Source: Hermatobates lingyangjiaoensis
Taxonomy: Eukaryota > Arthropoda > Insecta > Hemiptera > Hermatobatidae
DNA: 64,000 nucleotides
Reading direction: 5' to 3'
Assembly: GCA_026182355.1 (NCBI GenBank)
Contig: JAPFBL010000068.1
Coordinates: 5,645,001 to 5,709,000 of the forward strand
The translations under genes were made by a program, and so were the position numbers. Positions 59,701 through 62,511 of this stretch are shown in pieces (the first letter of the stretch is position 1; every line of letters starts with the position of its first letter). The notes below the pieces were generated by a model. It was not told the origin of the DNA, searched no databases, and saw only the letters and a list, made by a program, of their open reading frames with translations.

Positions 59701-61818
59701 TGGAAAAATAATTATTGAGCACACATCATTTAAATTAACTAACTTTTCTATTGTTCAAGTTTTGAGAATTTACGTGATATTATGCGAAATACATTCAAGT
59801 TCATCAATCTACTTAAATATATAGCTACAACGAGAAAAAACAAAACAAAGAAATGCAAACATATGAAAACATACTTAATAACACTTACATAATTGATCAG
59901 TTGAACTACAGTTTGGTGTCAGGAGGAGAGATTAAAAGAGAAGATGAATCGGAACAAATGGTCCAAGTGAAGCGTTCTGTGCAGAATTCTACAGAATATA
60001 AATACACATTTCTGCACAGAACCTTTAGTGCATTTCACCTTGAAGTTTTGTCATCTACATTTTATCTTTCAGTCTCCTCCTTACGATGGACCGTGATTTT
60101 AAATAAGATAAAAGTAAGCGTCTTGTTCTATTTTCAGTTCTTTGTTTTATTAAATAATATCTACGTTTATTTGAAAGGTTAGTCTTAATATGCATTTTAC
60201 AAAAAACTAAAATCAAATAATAATCAGAAAACACATTAGAAACAAAACACTATTCTAATCTATTTTTGAAACGTACTTCGATATAAAGAGAAGACTAAAA
60301 GAAATGAAGAAATGGCTTAGATCTCTTTAGAGTAAGCATAACAAAAGCAAGTGCGGCTTTTGTATAGATACATACATATAAATGATCAAACCACAATAAG
60401 AAATGGGAAAACAAGACTAAGATCATTGATTGTTATTTCACGTGTTTATGTGAAATCTTTTTATACATACATATGTATCAAAGTATTTGAACTACTTATA
60501 TACCATCTAATAGAATGGAGTCGAAATTATGAGGGTTCGGTCTGTTTTCCAGTTTCAAATCAAGCTATCTATGCTGACGATTCAATTCTAATTTTAATCT
60601 TTCATATTCCTACAAAAACAGAAGAAAATAAAAAAATAATATATCAACAGATAATCATGTAGCAAATCCACAGATAATTATATCGTGTTGAAAGATGTAA
60701 TCATAAGTAAATTGTAAACAAGTATAATAATGTTGACAAGTTAGAATATTGAAAATGAAAAACTATTAAATTAACTTTTAAAAAGTAATGAATATGAATA
60801 TGAAATAATGGTGTTTACACTTATGGAGCATTGTTCCATATTTGGAACCAATGCTCCAATTGTAAACACGACGTGTTTGGAATTCACTTATGACTGGTTA
60901 TATCTTTCAACTTGATGTAATTATCTGTATATTTGTTACATAATTATTTGTTGATTTTTTAAAAGAAATTAACACATTGTTTAGTGAAGAATACCAATAG
61001 TGTAGTAATACTATTTTACTACGTTGCTGATGGTTAGCTGATGAAATCTCAGTGACTATTCACACGGAGTCACAGATTAATTATCCCAAGTTAAATGCAT
61101 CACACTAACTTTAATGCCTGAATTATCCACAATCGGGAAGTTCAAGTAGTTTGAACAAACATAGGGTAAATAATATAAAATTATAGATTGAAGTAAATAT
61201 AGTTAAGGAATGGGATTGATAATAAATCAGTTTGACAGCTACCACGCACACGATGTTCATGCCTTTAGAAAGCTTAAGAGACATTAGAAAGCTTATGGGA
61301 AATCATACTTTTAAAATGTTGATGTGAACAGTATAATATAAAAGGAGACTTACAAAAAATCGAAAGAAAAAGAAAGTAAGGAAGGAGATCTAATAGATGT
61401 GCTAAGTTTGCGTTCAGCAGGAAAGAAGATAGTAATGAAAAGCGATGAACCGATGCAAACCCGTTCATTATTTTGATGTATAGTAAAGGAATAAATGGAC
61501 GACTGGAAATGAAACCTTCCTTCTCATTTGTTATGAACAATTTTGTAAAAGTAGGAACTATGATTGTTTCCAATGCAGGACCTTTGTTTGAAGGCTAAAT
61601 AAATCACAAAGAGGAAGGATTTTAATTTAGGACATAATCATCCCGGATAATTAGGAGCTTACTAACAAAAGTACAAACATTCCACTAGATGTATGTTAAT
61701 CATTATCACATAACTTAGTGTGATAAATTAAGTAAATCACACTTACCAAAGGTAGGGTTAATGCAGTTAACGTCGTTAACAAACACACGTAGAACCAAAT
61801 TCTCCAGATTTTAAACAT
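13699..61818 (-). CDS. Kainate-type ionotropic glutamate receptor (KaiR1D/GRIK-like), whole gene model, 18 exons
   Basis: This gene encodes a glutamate-gated cation channel subunit of the plasma membrane, probably synaptic. The joined exons (5' to 3': 61818-61747, 58066-58033, 54734-54579, 51664-51480, 40045-39876, 37244-37103, 37027-36860, 35326-35180, 31617-31396, 28485-28282, 27630-27546, 23258-23120, 22443-22306, 21667-21469, 19482-19251, 19001-18886, 15920-15768, 13872-13699) total 2,736 nt, giving 911 residues plus a stop. Every junction from exon 3 on is GT/AG and in phase. Domain order: signal peptide, amino-terminal domain (about 36-400), S1 (about 430-535), M1 (about 551-574), pore loop (about 600-620), M3 (about 631-651), S2 (about 660-803), M4 (about 822-845), cytoplasmic tail. 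Ligand residues seen: T510 and R515 in S1, S681/T682 and E732 in S2; likely disulfide C744-C802. Residue numbers depend on the two tentative 5' exons. Assignment to the kainate class is firm. KaiR1D/Grik identity is inferred from arthropod-like motifs. Confidence 0.93.
13873..15767 (-). other. Receptor intron 17
   Basis: Contains an inverted-repeat pair at 14036-14062 and 14590-14612 (arms share ACATGTCGGAGTATG). Next to the left arm, a GAAACATGTCGG motif on the minus strand suggests a degenerate member of the hammerhead-like group (family G). The rest is AT-rich with short (TA)n tracts. Confidence 0.5.
15768..15920 (-). CDS. iGluR exon 17: M4 membrane helix
   Basis: It encodes [20 protein letters not shown], then [20 protein letters not shown] and [11 protein letters not shown]. 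Family pattern: L...N.GG.F.VL..G......A..EF..KSRK. Fifty-one codons, phase 0 at both ends, acceptor TTGGCAG, donor GTAAGT. Confidence 0.96.
15921..18885 (-). other. Receptor intron 16
   Basis: AT-rich. Repeat B copy 1 fills 18063-18862, immediately next to exon 16. No coding content seen. Confidence 0.6.
18063..18862. repeat. Repeat B, copy 1 (truncated)
   Basis: Starts with ATCTGGAGTGGCCTACACTC and ACTTTACTATAGGTAAACAT and follows copy 3 (45042 on) until TTCAATATTACCC and the AACATA motif. It lacks the distal half of copies 2 and 3. Confidence 0.8.
18886..19001 (-). CDS. iGluR exon 16: end of S2
   Basis: It encodes (Q)[18 protein letters not shown], then [13 protein letters not shown] and SLPCK. 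This is the SPYRD.I..AIL.LQE.G.L...K.KWW signature. C802 is the likely partner of C744. Two tandem AG acceptors exist; only the upstream one (exon from 19001) keeps frame. Repeat B begins about 24 bp beyond the GTGAGT donor. Confidence 0.97.
19251..19482 (-). CDS. iGluR exon 15: ligand-binding lobe S2
   Basis: It encodes [20 protein letters not shown], then [40 protein letters not shown] and [15 protein letters not shown]732 in MEST is the glutamate-binding acid. C744 is the first cysteine of the S2 disulfide. Acceptor TTGTAG, donor GTAAGT, ending with one base of a split Gln codon. Confidence 0.97.
19620..19757 (-). repeat. Family A repeat, best-preserved single copy
   Basis: Runs from the TTCACATAAACACGTGAAAT end through ATCAATGATCAAACCACAAT to the hammerhead-like core and ends against a (TA)n tract. 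Confidence 0.8.
19682..19724 (-). ncRNA. Family A hammerhead-like motif, all core boxes intact
   Basis: Minus strand, 43 nt: GACT, CTGACGA (CUGANGA box), helix arms ACC/GGT closed by an A-U pair with one bulged G, GAAA box, self-complementary AGATCT sharing its first A with GAAA, a single U at the cleavage position, then AGTC, which pairs with the initial GACT as stem I. This is a type I hammerhead order with a minimal stem III. Activity is inferred, not shown. Confidence 0.55.
20082..20150. repeat. (TA)n microsatellite
   Basis: About 33 TA units with one interruption, abutting a family A end fragment. Confidence 0.95.
20470..20512 (+). repeat. Family E hammerhead-like remnant
   Basis: CCTGAAGATG, TGTACAAATA, GACGAAACATTGGC: the same layout as 40783-40826, with a damaged helix. 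Confidence 0.5.
21469..21667 (-). CDS. iGluR exon 14: M3 gate and start of S2
   Basis: It encodes [20 protein letters not shown] followed by [16 protein letters not shown], the invariant M3 gating motif, then [20 protein letters not shown] and ASFFR. S681/T682 in GGST are the S2 residues that contact the ligand gamma-carboxyl. Acceptor TTCAG; the donor GTATTA is atypical but gives the exact phase-0 join FFR-DSN. Confidence 0.97.
21668..22305 (-). other. Receptor intron 13
   Basis: AT-rich, no repeat family or coding content recognised. Confidence 0.6.
22306..22443 (-). CDS. iGluR exon 13: M1-M2 linker and pore loop
   Basis: It encodes [20 protein letters not shown], then [20 protein letters not shown] and CDLLPK. 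The reentrant pore loop is clear. At the Q/R editing position (M[Q/R]QG in vertebrates) the residue is glycine, G613 in this model. The linker carries three extra cysteines. Acceptor TTTCAG, donor GTAAGA. Confidence 0.97.
22444..23119 (-). other. Receptor intron 12
   Basis: AT-rich, nothing recognised. Confidence 0.6.
23120..23258 (-). CDS. iGluR exon 12: S1-M1 linker and M1
   Basis: It encodes [20 protein letters not shown], then [20 protein letters not shown] and ILYFLSR. This is the GISIL...P....FSFL.PLS...W pre-M1 segment followed by the first membrane helix. Acceptor GTGCAG, donor GTTAGT. The split codons at both ends (G and R) are completed correctly by exons 11 and 13. Confidence 0.97.
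23259..27545 (-). other. Receptor intron 11
   Basis: A 4.3-kb AT-rich intron. Short GC-richer patches occur at about 24470-24545 and 26225-26330, without recognisable coding. No retroelement signatures, in contrast to the larger introns. Confidence 0.55.
27546..27630 (-). CDS. iGluR exon 11: glutamate-contact loop of S1
   Basis: It encodes [20 protein letters not shown] and [10 protein letters not shown]515 is the arginine that binds the ligand alpha-carboxyl in all iGluRs, and T510 the neighbouring contact. The usual proline of APLTIT is aspartate here (DLTIT), a form I associate with arthropod kainate receptors. Acceptor TTTAG, donor GTAAG; it ends with one base of the glycine codon. Confidence 0.97.
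27631..28281 (-). other. Receptor intron 10
   Basis: AT-rich, nothing recognised. Confidence 0.6.
28282..28485 (-). CDS. iGluR exon 10: ligand-binding lobe S1
   Basis: It encodes [20 protein letters not shown], then [20 protein letters not shown], and [10 protein letters not shown]. It matches EEPY......D..LYGNDRFEG..IDL...LS..LGF.YE and the WNGMVREL motif that leads into the glutamate-contact loop. Acceptor TTTTCAG, donor GTAAGC, phase 0 at both ends, 68 codons. Confidence 0.97.
28930..29151 (+). pseudogene. PLE fragment: linker and start of GIY-YIG domain
   Basis: Reads [20 protein letters not shown], then [19 protein letters not shown], one stop, and [20 protein letters not shown] followed by GMTTT. 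It parallels the 49-kb element ([11 protein letters not shown]...KYIGLTTT) segment by segment. It is cut off at a (TA)n tract at 29156. Confidence 0.75.
29205..29742 (-). mobile_element. PLE 3' remnant with inverted arms
   Basis: Arms 29205-29320 and 29628-29742 are inverted copies, each with a family D hammerhead-like motif (minus 29270-29226; plus 29683-29725, CTGATGA...GAAA). Inside, on the minus strand, lies the tail of the endonuclease frame (29622-29523). Confidence 0.75.
29523..29622 (-). pseudogene. PLE endonuclease C-terminal tail
   Basis: Reads NSKVTLRVF, two stops, [20 protein letters not shown], stop. It aligns with the end of the 12-kb copy (SHITLRASEEAFIRLL...PGLNL). Confidence 0.7.
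29780..30145 (+). pseudogene. Mariner-family transposase remnant
   Basis: In one frame: [19 protein letters not shown], stop, [14 protein letters not shown], stop, [20 protein letters not shown]; then, after a shift, [13 protein letters not shown] and [11 protein letters not shown]. These match the mariner sequence landmarks (F..G....ED..R.GRP, the helix-turn-helix and RWVPRLLT). At least three stops and two frameshifts; clearly dead. Confidence 0.8.
30174..30252. repeat. (TG)n microsatellite
   Basis: About 35 uninterrupted TG units, then an interrupted end. Confidence 0.97.
30671..30990. repeat. Family F palindrome with hammerhead-like ends
   Basis: Two arms of about 150 bp in inverted orientation, closing on a hairpin of GACTGTCTAGTC type. 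Each outer end, read inward-out, has CCTATGAAAA, a helix GGTTTT/AAAACC, then GAAACGTC. The first box is not CUGANGA, so this family is hammerhead-like only by layout. A diverged single copy lies near 35000-35035. Confidence 0.7.
31396..31617 (-). CDS. iGluR exon 9: junction of amino-terminal and ligand-binding domains
   Basis: It opens with [20 protein letters not shown], the counterpart of EGLTG.I.FD...G.RT, and runs through [14 protein letters not shown] to TFIVVSRL, the start of the ligand-binding domain (SLIVTT.LEEPY). Acceptor TTTTCAG; the donor GTACAC is weak but the phase-0 join to GEPY in exon 10 is exact. Confidence 0.95.
31932..31990. repeat. Octamer tandem array (GTCGGTTT)n
   Basis: Seven perfect units. 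Copy 2 of the same element has one unit at the same place, so the array expanded after the copies separated. Confidence 0.95.
32495..32930 (+). pseudogene. Degraded open-frame remnant inside the Helitron-like element
   Basis: Contains stretches such as [20 protein letters not shown] and, further on, EFVLYTD and [11 protein letters not shown] in different frames. The latter faintly resembles an RNase H core (YTDGS...GCG). Family not established. Confidence 0.2.
33187..33235 (+). repeat. 49-bp tRNA-headed SINE insertion
   Basis: Flanked by a 15-bp direct duplication GGAACTTCTGATTCC (33172-33186 and 33236-33250). The insert starts TCCGTGGTATAGCCGAAAGG, with an A-box match (TAGCCGAAAGG), and ends in the A-rich tail AATAAAACAAAACA. 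Copy 2 of the host element lacks it, giving an empty-site control. Confidence 0.75.
33296..33520 (+). repeat. Direct duplication of a tRNA-like headed unit
   Basis: Units 33296-33382 and 33429-33520 share an AT-rich lead, AACACTGGTAATAA and AACCAGAGTAGCCCAGTGGC. TAGCCCAGTGG fits a Pol III A box; no B box is evident. Confidence 0.55.
33539..33870 (+). mobile_element. Helitron-like element, copy 2 (internally deleted)
   Basis: Same start and end as copy 1 but missing most of the middle. The 3' terminus is CCGTC-AAA-GACGG, GTACGTTTG, CTAG, followed by T, as expected for Helitron insertion between A and T. Confidence 0.65.
34447..34623. repeat. Family C palindrome, best copy
   Basis: Arms of 80 bp (34447-34526, 34544-34623) differ at only a few positions. 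The left one abuts (TA)n at 34427-34446. On the minus strand (34531-34494): ACTGTC, CTGATGA, CGGTTCAACC, GAAA, AATT sharing an A, A, GA, GACAGT. ACTGTC pairs perfectly with GACAGT as stem I. Confidence 0.85.
34494..34531 (-). ncRNA. Family C hammerhead-like motif
   Basis: CUGANGA and GAAA boxes are present, stem I has six pairs and the stem III position is the palindrome AAUU. The helix GGUU/AACC is preceded by one unpaired C facing the G of GAAA, so it departs from the textbook core. Confidence 0.4.
35180..35326 (-). CDS. iGluR exon 8: end of amino-terminal domain
   Basis: It encodes [20 protein letters not shown] and later [22 protein letters not shown]. The family equivalents are T.AALMYDAV and the S.F...IKE segment that precedes GLTG. 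Acceptor GACAG, donor GTAAGC at 35179. A second GT-like site 73 nt downstream is preceded by an in-frame stop when read through, so the donor given is the productive one. Phase 0 at both ends. Confidence 0.95.
35327..36859 (-). other. Receptor intron 7
   Basis: AT-rich; nothing recognised. Confidence 0.6.
36860..37027 (-). CDS. iGluR exon 7: amino-terminal domain
   Basis: It encodes [20 protein letters not shown], then [20 protein letters not shown] and LTPETVS. It matches D....D...YR....N.T..R..N.......I..W in the kainate family. The NIT triplet is a predicted N-glycosylation site, consistent with an extracellular position. Acceptor CGTAG, donor GTAAGC; phase 0 at both ends. Confidence 0.95.
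37103..37244 (-). CDS. iGluR exon 6: amino-terminal domain
   Basis: It encodes [20 protein letters not shown], then [20 protein letters not shown] and SL. The family pattern PLLKEM...F..I.DCS......IL.QA...GMM.EYYHYI.T.L is followed throughout. Acceptor TTTTAG, donor GTATTG. The next intron is only 75 bp, the shortest in the gene. Confidence 0.96.
37245..39875 (-). other. Receptor intron 5
   Basis: Mostly occupied by repeat B copy 2 (37491-39137), which includes a CCCA/CACC tract at about 38973-39020. The remainder is AT-rich. Confidence 0.65.
37491..39137. mobile_element. Repeat B, copy 2, with terminal inverted repeats
   Basis: Left end has ACTTTACTATAAGTAA (from 37515); right end has its reverse complement TTACTTATAGTAAAGT (about 39119-39134). 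The inside is AT-rich with no transposase. The structure suggests a non-autonomous DNA transposon; copies 1 and 3 are at 18063 and 45042. Confidence 0.6.
39876..40045 (-). CDS. iGluR exon 5: amino-terminal domain
   Basis: It encodes [20 protein letters not shown], then a helix containing [10 protein letters not shown], and [11 protein letters not shown]. This corresponds to the second lobe strand of the kainate amino-terminal domain (W....VVYDD...L.RLQEL). Acceptor TTTGCAG, donor GTAGTA. It starts in phase 0 and ends with two bases of the arginine codon completed by exon 6. Confidence 0.95.
40600..40690. repeat. Family A rearranged remnant
   Basis: GACTAAGATCTTTCAACAG and TTGGGTTTTGACTCTGACGA are joined with most of the helix lost, as if a palindromic copy had been deleted at its centre. 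(GA)n and (GT)n tracts lie just before it (40551-40587). Confidence 0.6.
40733..41006. repeat. Family E palindrome with a hammerhead-like motif
   Basis: Arms of about 130 bp in inverted orientation, ending against (TA)n. The left arm carries the full motif; the right arm (about 40924-40960) lost part of the helix. Confidence 0.85.
40783..40826 (-). ncRNA. Family E hammerhead-like motif
   Basis: Minus strand: TTAGCC, CTGAAGA, T, a perfect six-pair helix GATGTA-CAAA-TACATC, GAAA, palindrome ACGT sharing its A, T, then GGC-C-TAA, which pairs with TTA-GCC around one bulged C. The one extra base before the helix is the only departure from the consensus. Confidence 0.5.
42516..42587. repeat. Perfect 36-bp tandem duplication
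   Basis: Two identical units (TCAACTAATTAATTTTAAAG...), directly adjacent. Perfect identity implies a recent event or an assembly slip. Confidence 0.95.
43444..43526. repeat. (TA)n with a family A end fragment
   Basis: The tract at 43444-43475 is followed by CACATAAACACGTGAAATAA and CAATGATCAAACCACG, the outer end of family A, without the core. Confidence 0.8.
45042..47225. repeat. Repeat B, copy 3, interrupted by a palindrome
   Basis: Starts ATCTGGAGTGGCCTACACTT; parallels copy 2 through TCAATGTAAACAATGTAA and the CACC-rich stretch near 47190, but I do not see its right terminal repeat. The palindrome 45289-45502 is inserted in it. Confidence 0.75.
45289..45502. mobile_element. Family A palindromic element with 13-bp target duplication
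   Basis: A 214-bp insertion flanked by CATTATATTATAT (45276-45288 and 45503-45515). Repeat B copy 1 shows the uninterrupted site. The element is nearly perfectly palindromic from 45324 to 45502 about position 45413. Each arm holds a hammerhead-like core: minus 45400-45358 keeps GAAA but ends TGTC; plus 45426-45468 reads AAAA in place of GAAA. No coding sequence, so it must move in trans. Confidence 0.85.
47230..48620. other. No element recognised; GC-richer patch at 48035-48125
   Basis: AT-rich intron sequence apart from one patch of about 90 bp with higher GC and no open frame of note. Confidence 0.5.
48622..48668 (+). repeat. Family E remnant, degenerate
   Basis: TTAGCCCTCAAGATGTCTAC and ACCAAGCATTGGCTTAAA: same layout as 40783-40826 with both core boxes damaged. 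Confidence 0.45.
48876..49029 (-). pseudogene. PLE N-terminal fragment
   Basis: Reads [20 protein letters not shown] then [19 protein letters not shown], cut off at a (TA)n tract. It pairs with 53702-53854: shared LGQL...L.P..R...R.IE..S.KIV.AE.A..FN. It lies directly downstream, in reading direction, of the GIY-YIG end at 49138, the arrangement expected of head-to-tail PLE copies. Confidence 0.6.
49088..49127. repeat. Hairpin CTGATTGGTCCAATA / TATTGGTCAATCAG
   Basis: Inverted repeat with a short loop between the two PLE pieces; probably part of the PLE terminal region. Confidence 0.6.
49138..49797 (-). pseudogene. PLE reverse transcriptase end plus GIY-YIG endonuclease
   Basis: An open frame of about 219 codons beginning after a [23 protein letters not shown] (end of the reverse transcriptase thumb), a linker with [18 protein letters not shown], then [33 protein letters not shown] and THVQEKH. 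The VYEYTC...KYIG core plus paired cysteines and histidines is the PLE-type endonuclease. The frame is intact but lacks its polymerase and probably a start. The longest undamaged mobile-element frame in the window. Confidence 0.8.
49891..49945. repeat. (TA)n microsatellite
   Basis: Long TA tract between the PLE fragment and a family A copy. Confidence 0.95.
50030..50110 (-). repeat. Family A copy, mutated core
   Basis: Minus-strand core 50102-50060 has CTGTCGA in place of CTGACGA and a mismatched helix; GAAA, AGATCT and AGTC remain. Confidence 0.65.
50130..50500. other. GC-richer patch, unassigned
   Basis: Minus-strand open stretch [20 protein letters not shown] then [10 protein letters not shown] ends at a GT. 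It does not fit the receptor reading frame or family alignment between exons 4 and 5. It could be element debris or a regulatory island. Confidence 0.3.
51480..51664 (-). CDS. iGluR exon 4: amino-terminal domain
   Basis: It encodes (I)[20 protein letters not shown], then [17 protein letters not shown] and [12 protein letters not shown]. The family landmarks are the GP loop (IFGPS in vertebrate kainate receptors), the S.CN.L.VPH.QT.W helix and LYPD. Acceptor is GACAG, donor GTATCA. It enters with two bases of a split codon and ends in phase 0. It is markedly GC-richer than the surrounding intron. Confidence 0.95.
53647..53701. repeat. (TA)n microsatellite
   Basis: About 27 TA units, cutting into the PLE frame. 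Confidence 0.95.
53702..53854 (-). pseudogene. PLE N-terminal fragment
   Basis: Reads [20 protein letters not shown], then [20 protein letters not shown] and [12 protein letters not shown]. The closing CL..NLLP.. motif is typical of the conserved region upstream of PLE reverse transcriptases. The upstream frame stays open for another 98 codons but has simple AT-rich composition and may be chance. Confidence 0.65.
54579..54734 (-). CDS. iGluR exon 3: start of amino-terminal domain
   Basis: The exon encodes [20 protein letters not shown] through [11 protein letters not shown]. This matches the first strand and helix of the kainate receptor amino-terminal domain (family pattern GGIF...E.AF..AV..IN....LLP...L....). 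The acceptor is TTTCAG and the donor is GTAAGC. It enters after one base of a codon and leaves after one base. It is the most 5' exon that homology alone supports. Confidence 0.93.
58033..58066 (-). CDS. Exon 2 candidate: short linker before the amino-terminal domain
   Basis: This 34-nt open stretch ([11 protein letters not shown] plus one base) is bounded by a GAG acceptor and a good GTAAGG donor. It starts in phase 0 and ends in phase 1, exactly what exons 1 and 3 need, giving ...[10 protein letters not shown]. The acceptor has a poor pyrimidine tract. A much better acceptor (TATTTTCAG) lies 38 nt further up at 58104 and opens a 72-nt exon, but that version needs a phase-1 upstream exon. 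The phase fit is the only support, so the true 5' structure may differ. Confidence 0.25.
60381..60470 (+). repeat. Family A remnant without the ribozyme-like core
   Basis: AATGATCAAACCACAATAAG through GACTAAGATC joined to the inverted family A end ATTTCACGTGTTTATGTGAA. The core helix has been lost. Confidence 0.75.
60811..60869. repeat. Compact inverted repeat, MITE-like
   Basis: GTGTTTACA and GGAGCATTGTTCC on the left are mirrored by GGAACCAATGCTCC and TGTAAACAC on the right, in 59 bp. No target duplication recognised. Confidence 0.7.
61747..61818 (-). CDS. Exon 1 candidate: signal peptide
   Basis: The exon reads [20 protein letters not shown] followed by TLPL, a basic start plus a hydrophobic core typical of a secretory signal peptide. 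It ends in a strong GTAAGT donor. An in-frame TGA lies eight codons upstream with no ATG between, which supports this start. It is the only signal-like ATG exon I found upstream on the right strand, about 7 kb from exon 3. It ends in phase 0, so it cannot join exon 3 directly (which needs one base); a linking exon is required. Confidence 0.45.
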
Positions 61819-62143
61819 TACATGTTTTAACAAGTATTTTCAGTACAATTCATTATAAAGTCAACTTAATATACCTAATTAAATTTATAAAAATTTAATA
61901 TATCACTTCTGTAATTAAGCACAGGAGTTGTATATTGGTCTTTTTTAATACATAACATTTCCCCTGGGTTGTTGCCTTAGTTTTAAGTGTTCTTATTGAA
62001 TAAGAATATTGATGCAATCTTTCTTTCAAAGACACTTGTCTCTCTATAGTACCGTACGATACAATCTTACATTATAAATTCTACTACAGCATATATCAAA
62101 TTGCTTTGTAAATTCCAGGGATTCTTTATTTTAAGTTAAAAAA

Positions 62144-62147
<4 letters not shown>

Positions 62148-62181
<34 letters not shown>

Positions 62182-62510
62182 AGCTTCAGAAGAAGCACTT
62201 ATTAGTCTTCTGGGCGGTAGATCGGCTCCTGGGCTTAACCTCAATCGTTGATTTTTTTTTTAAGTTGTTATCAGCTTTTAATTTTATTTTAGTTAAATGT
62301 TTTCTTTTTTAATTTTTATTTGGCTTTTATTTCTTTATCTTCCCTGTCTACCTTTCCTTCGAAAGTTGGCTACACTGTTTGAGTGCTTCAGTTCGAACGC
62401 CAAGTCAGTCGTTATCAGCCTTTGGAGTGATTCACTTCTTTTCCTGAAGACGAGGACATCGAAATATAGTAGTGAGTTCAGTGATTTCCTTTCTATGTGT
62501 TCTTTTTAAA
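62148..62510 (+). mobile_element. PLE 3' end with terminal repeat, abutting (TA)n
   Basis: The (TA)n tract 62148-62179 runs straight into the endonuclease tail EEALISLLGGRSAPGLNLNR and stop (62251). An AT-rich region follows, then a family D motif at 62430-62480 (CTGAAGA, GAAA, ATAT palindrome, outer stem TCACT/AGTGA). Confidence 0.75.
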
Positions 62511-62511
62511 T

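Larger units (their letters stand above)
54735..61746 (-). other. Receptor introns 1-2 (tentative)
   Basis: AT-rich. Holds a degenerate family D motif at about 58655-58705 (minus; CTAATGA, CGAC/GTCG helix, GAAA), a family A hairpin remnant at 60381-60470 and a MITE-like inverted repeat at 60811-60869. The tentative exon 2 lies at 58033-58066. A somewhat GC-richer, element-like stretch lies at about 57240-57640 without identifiable coding. Confidence 0.5.
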
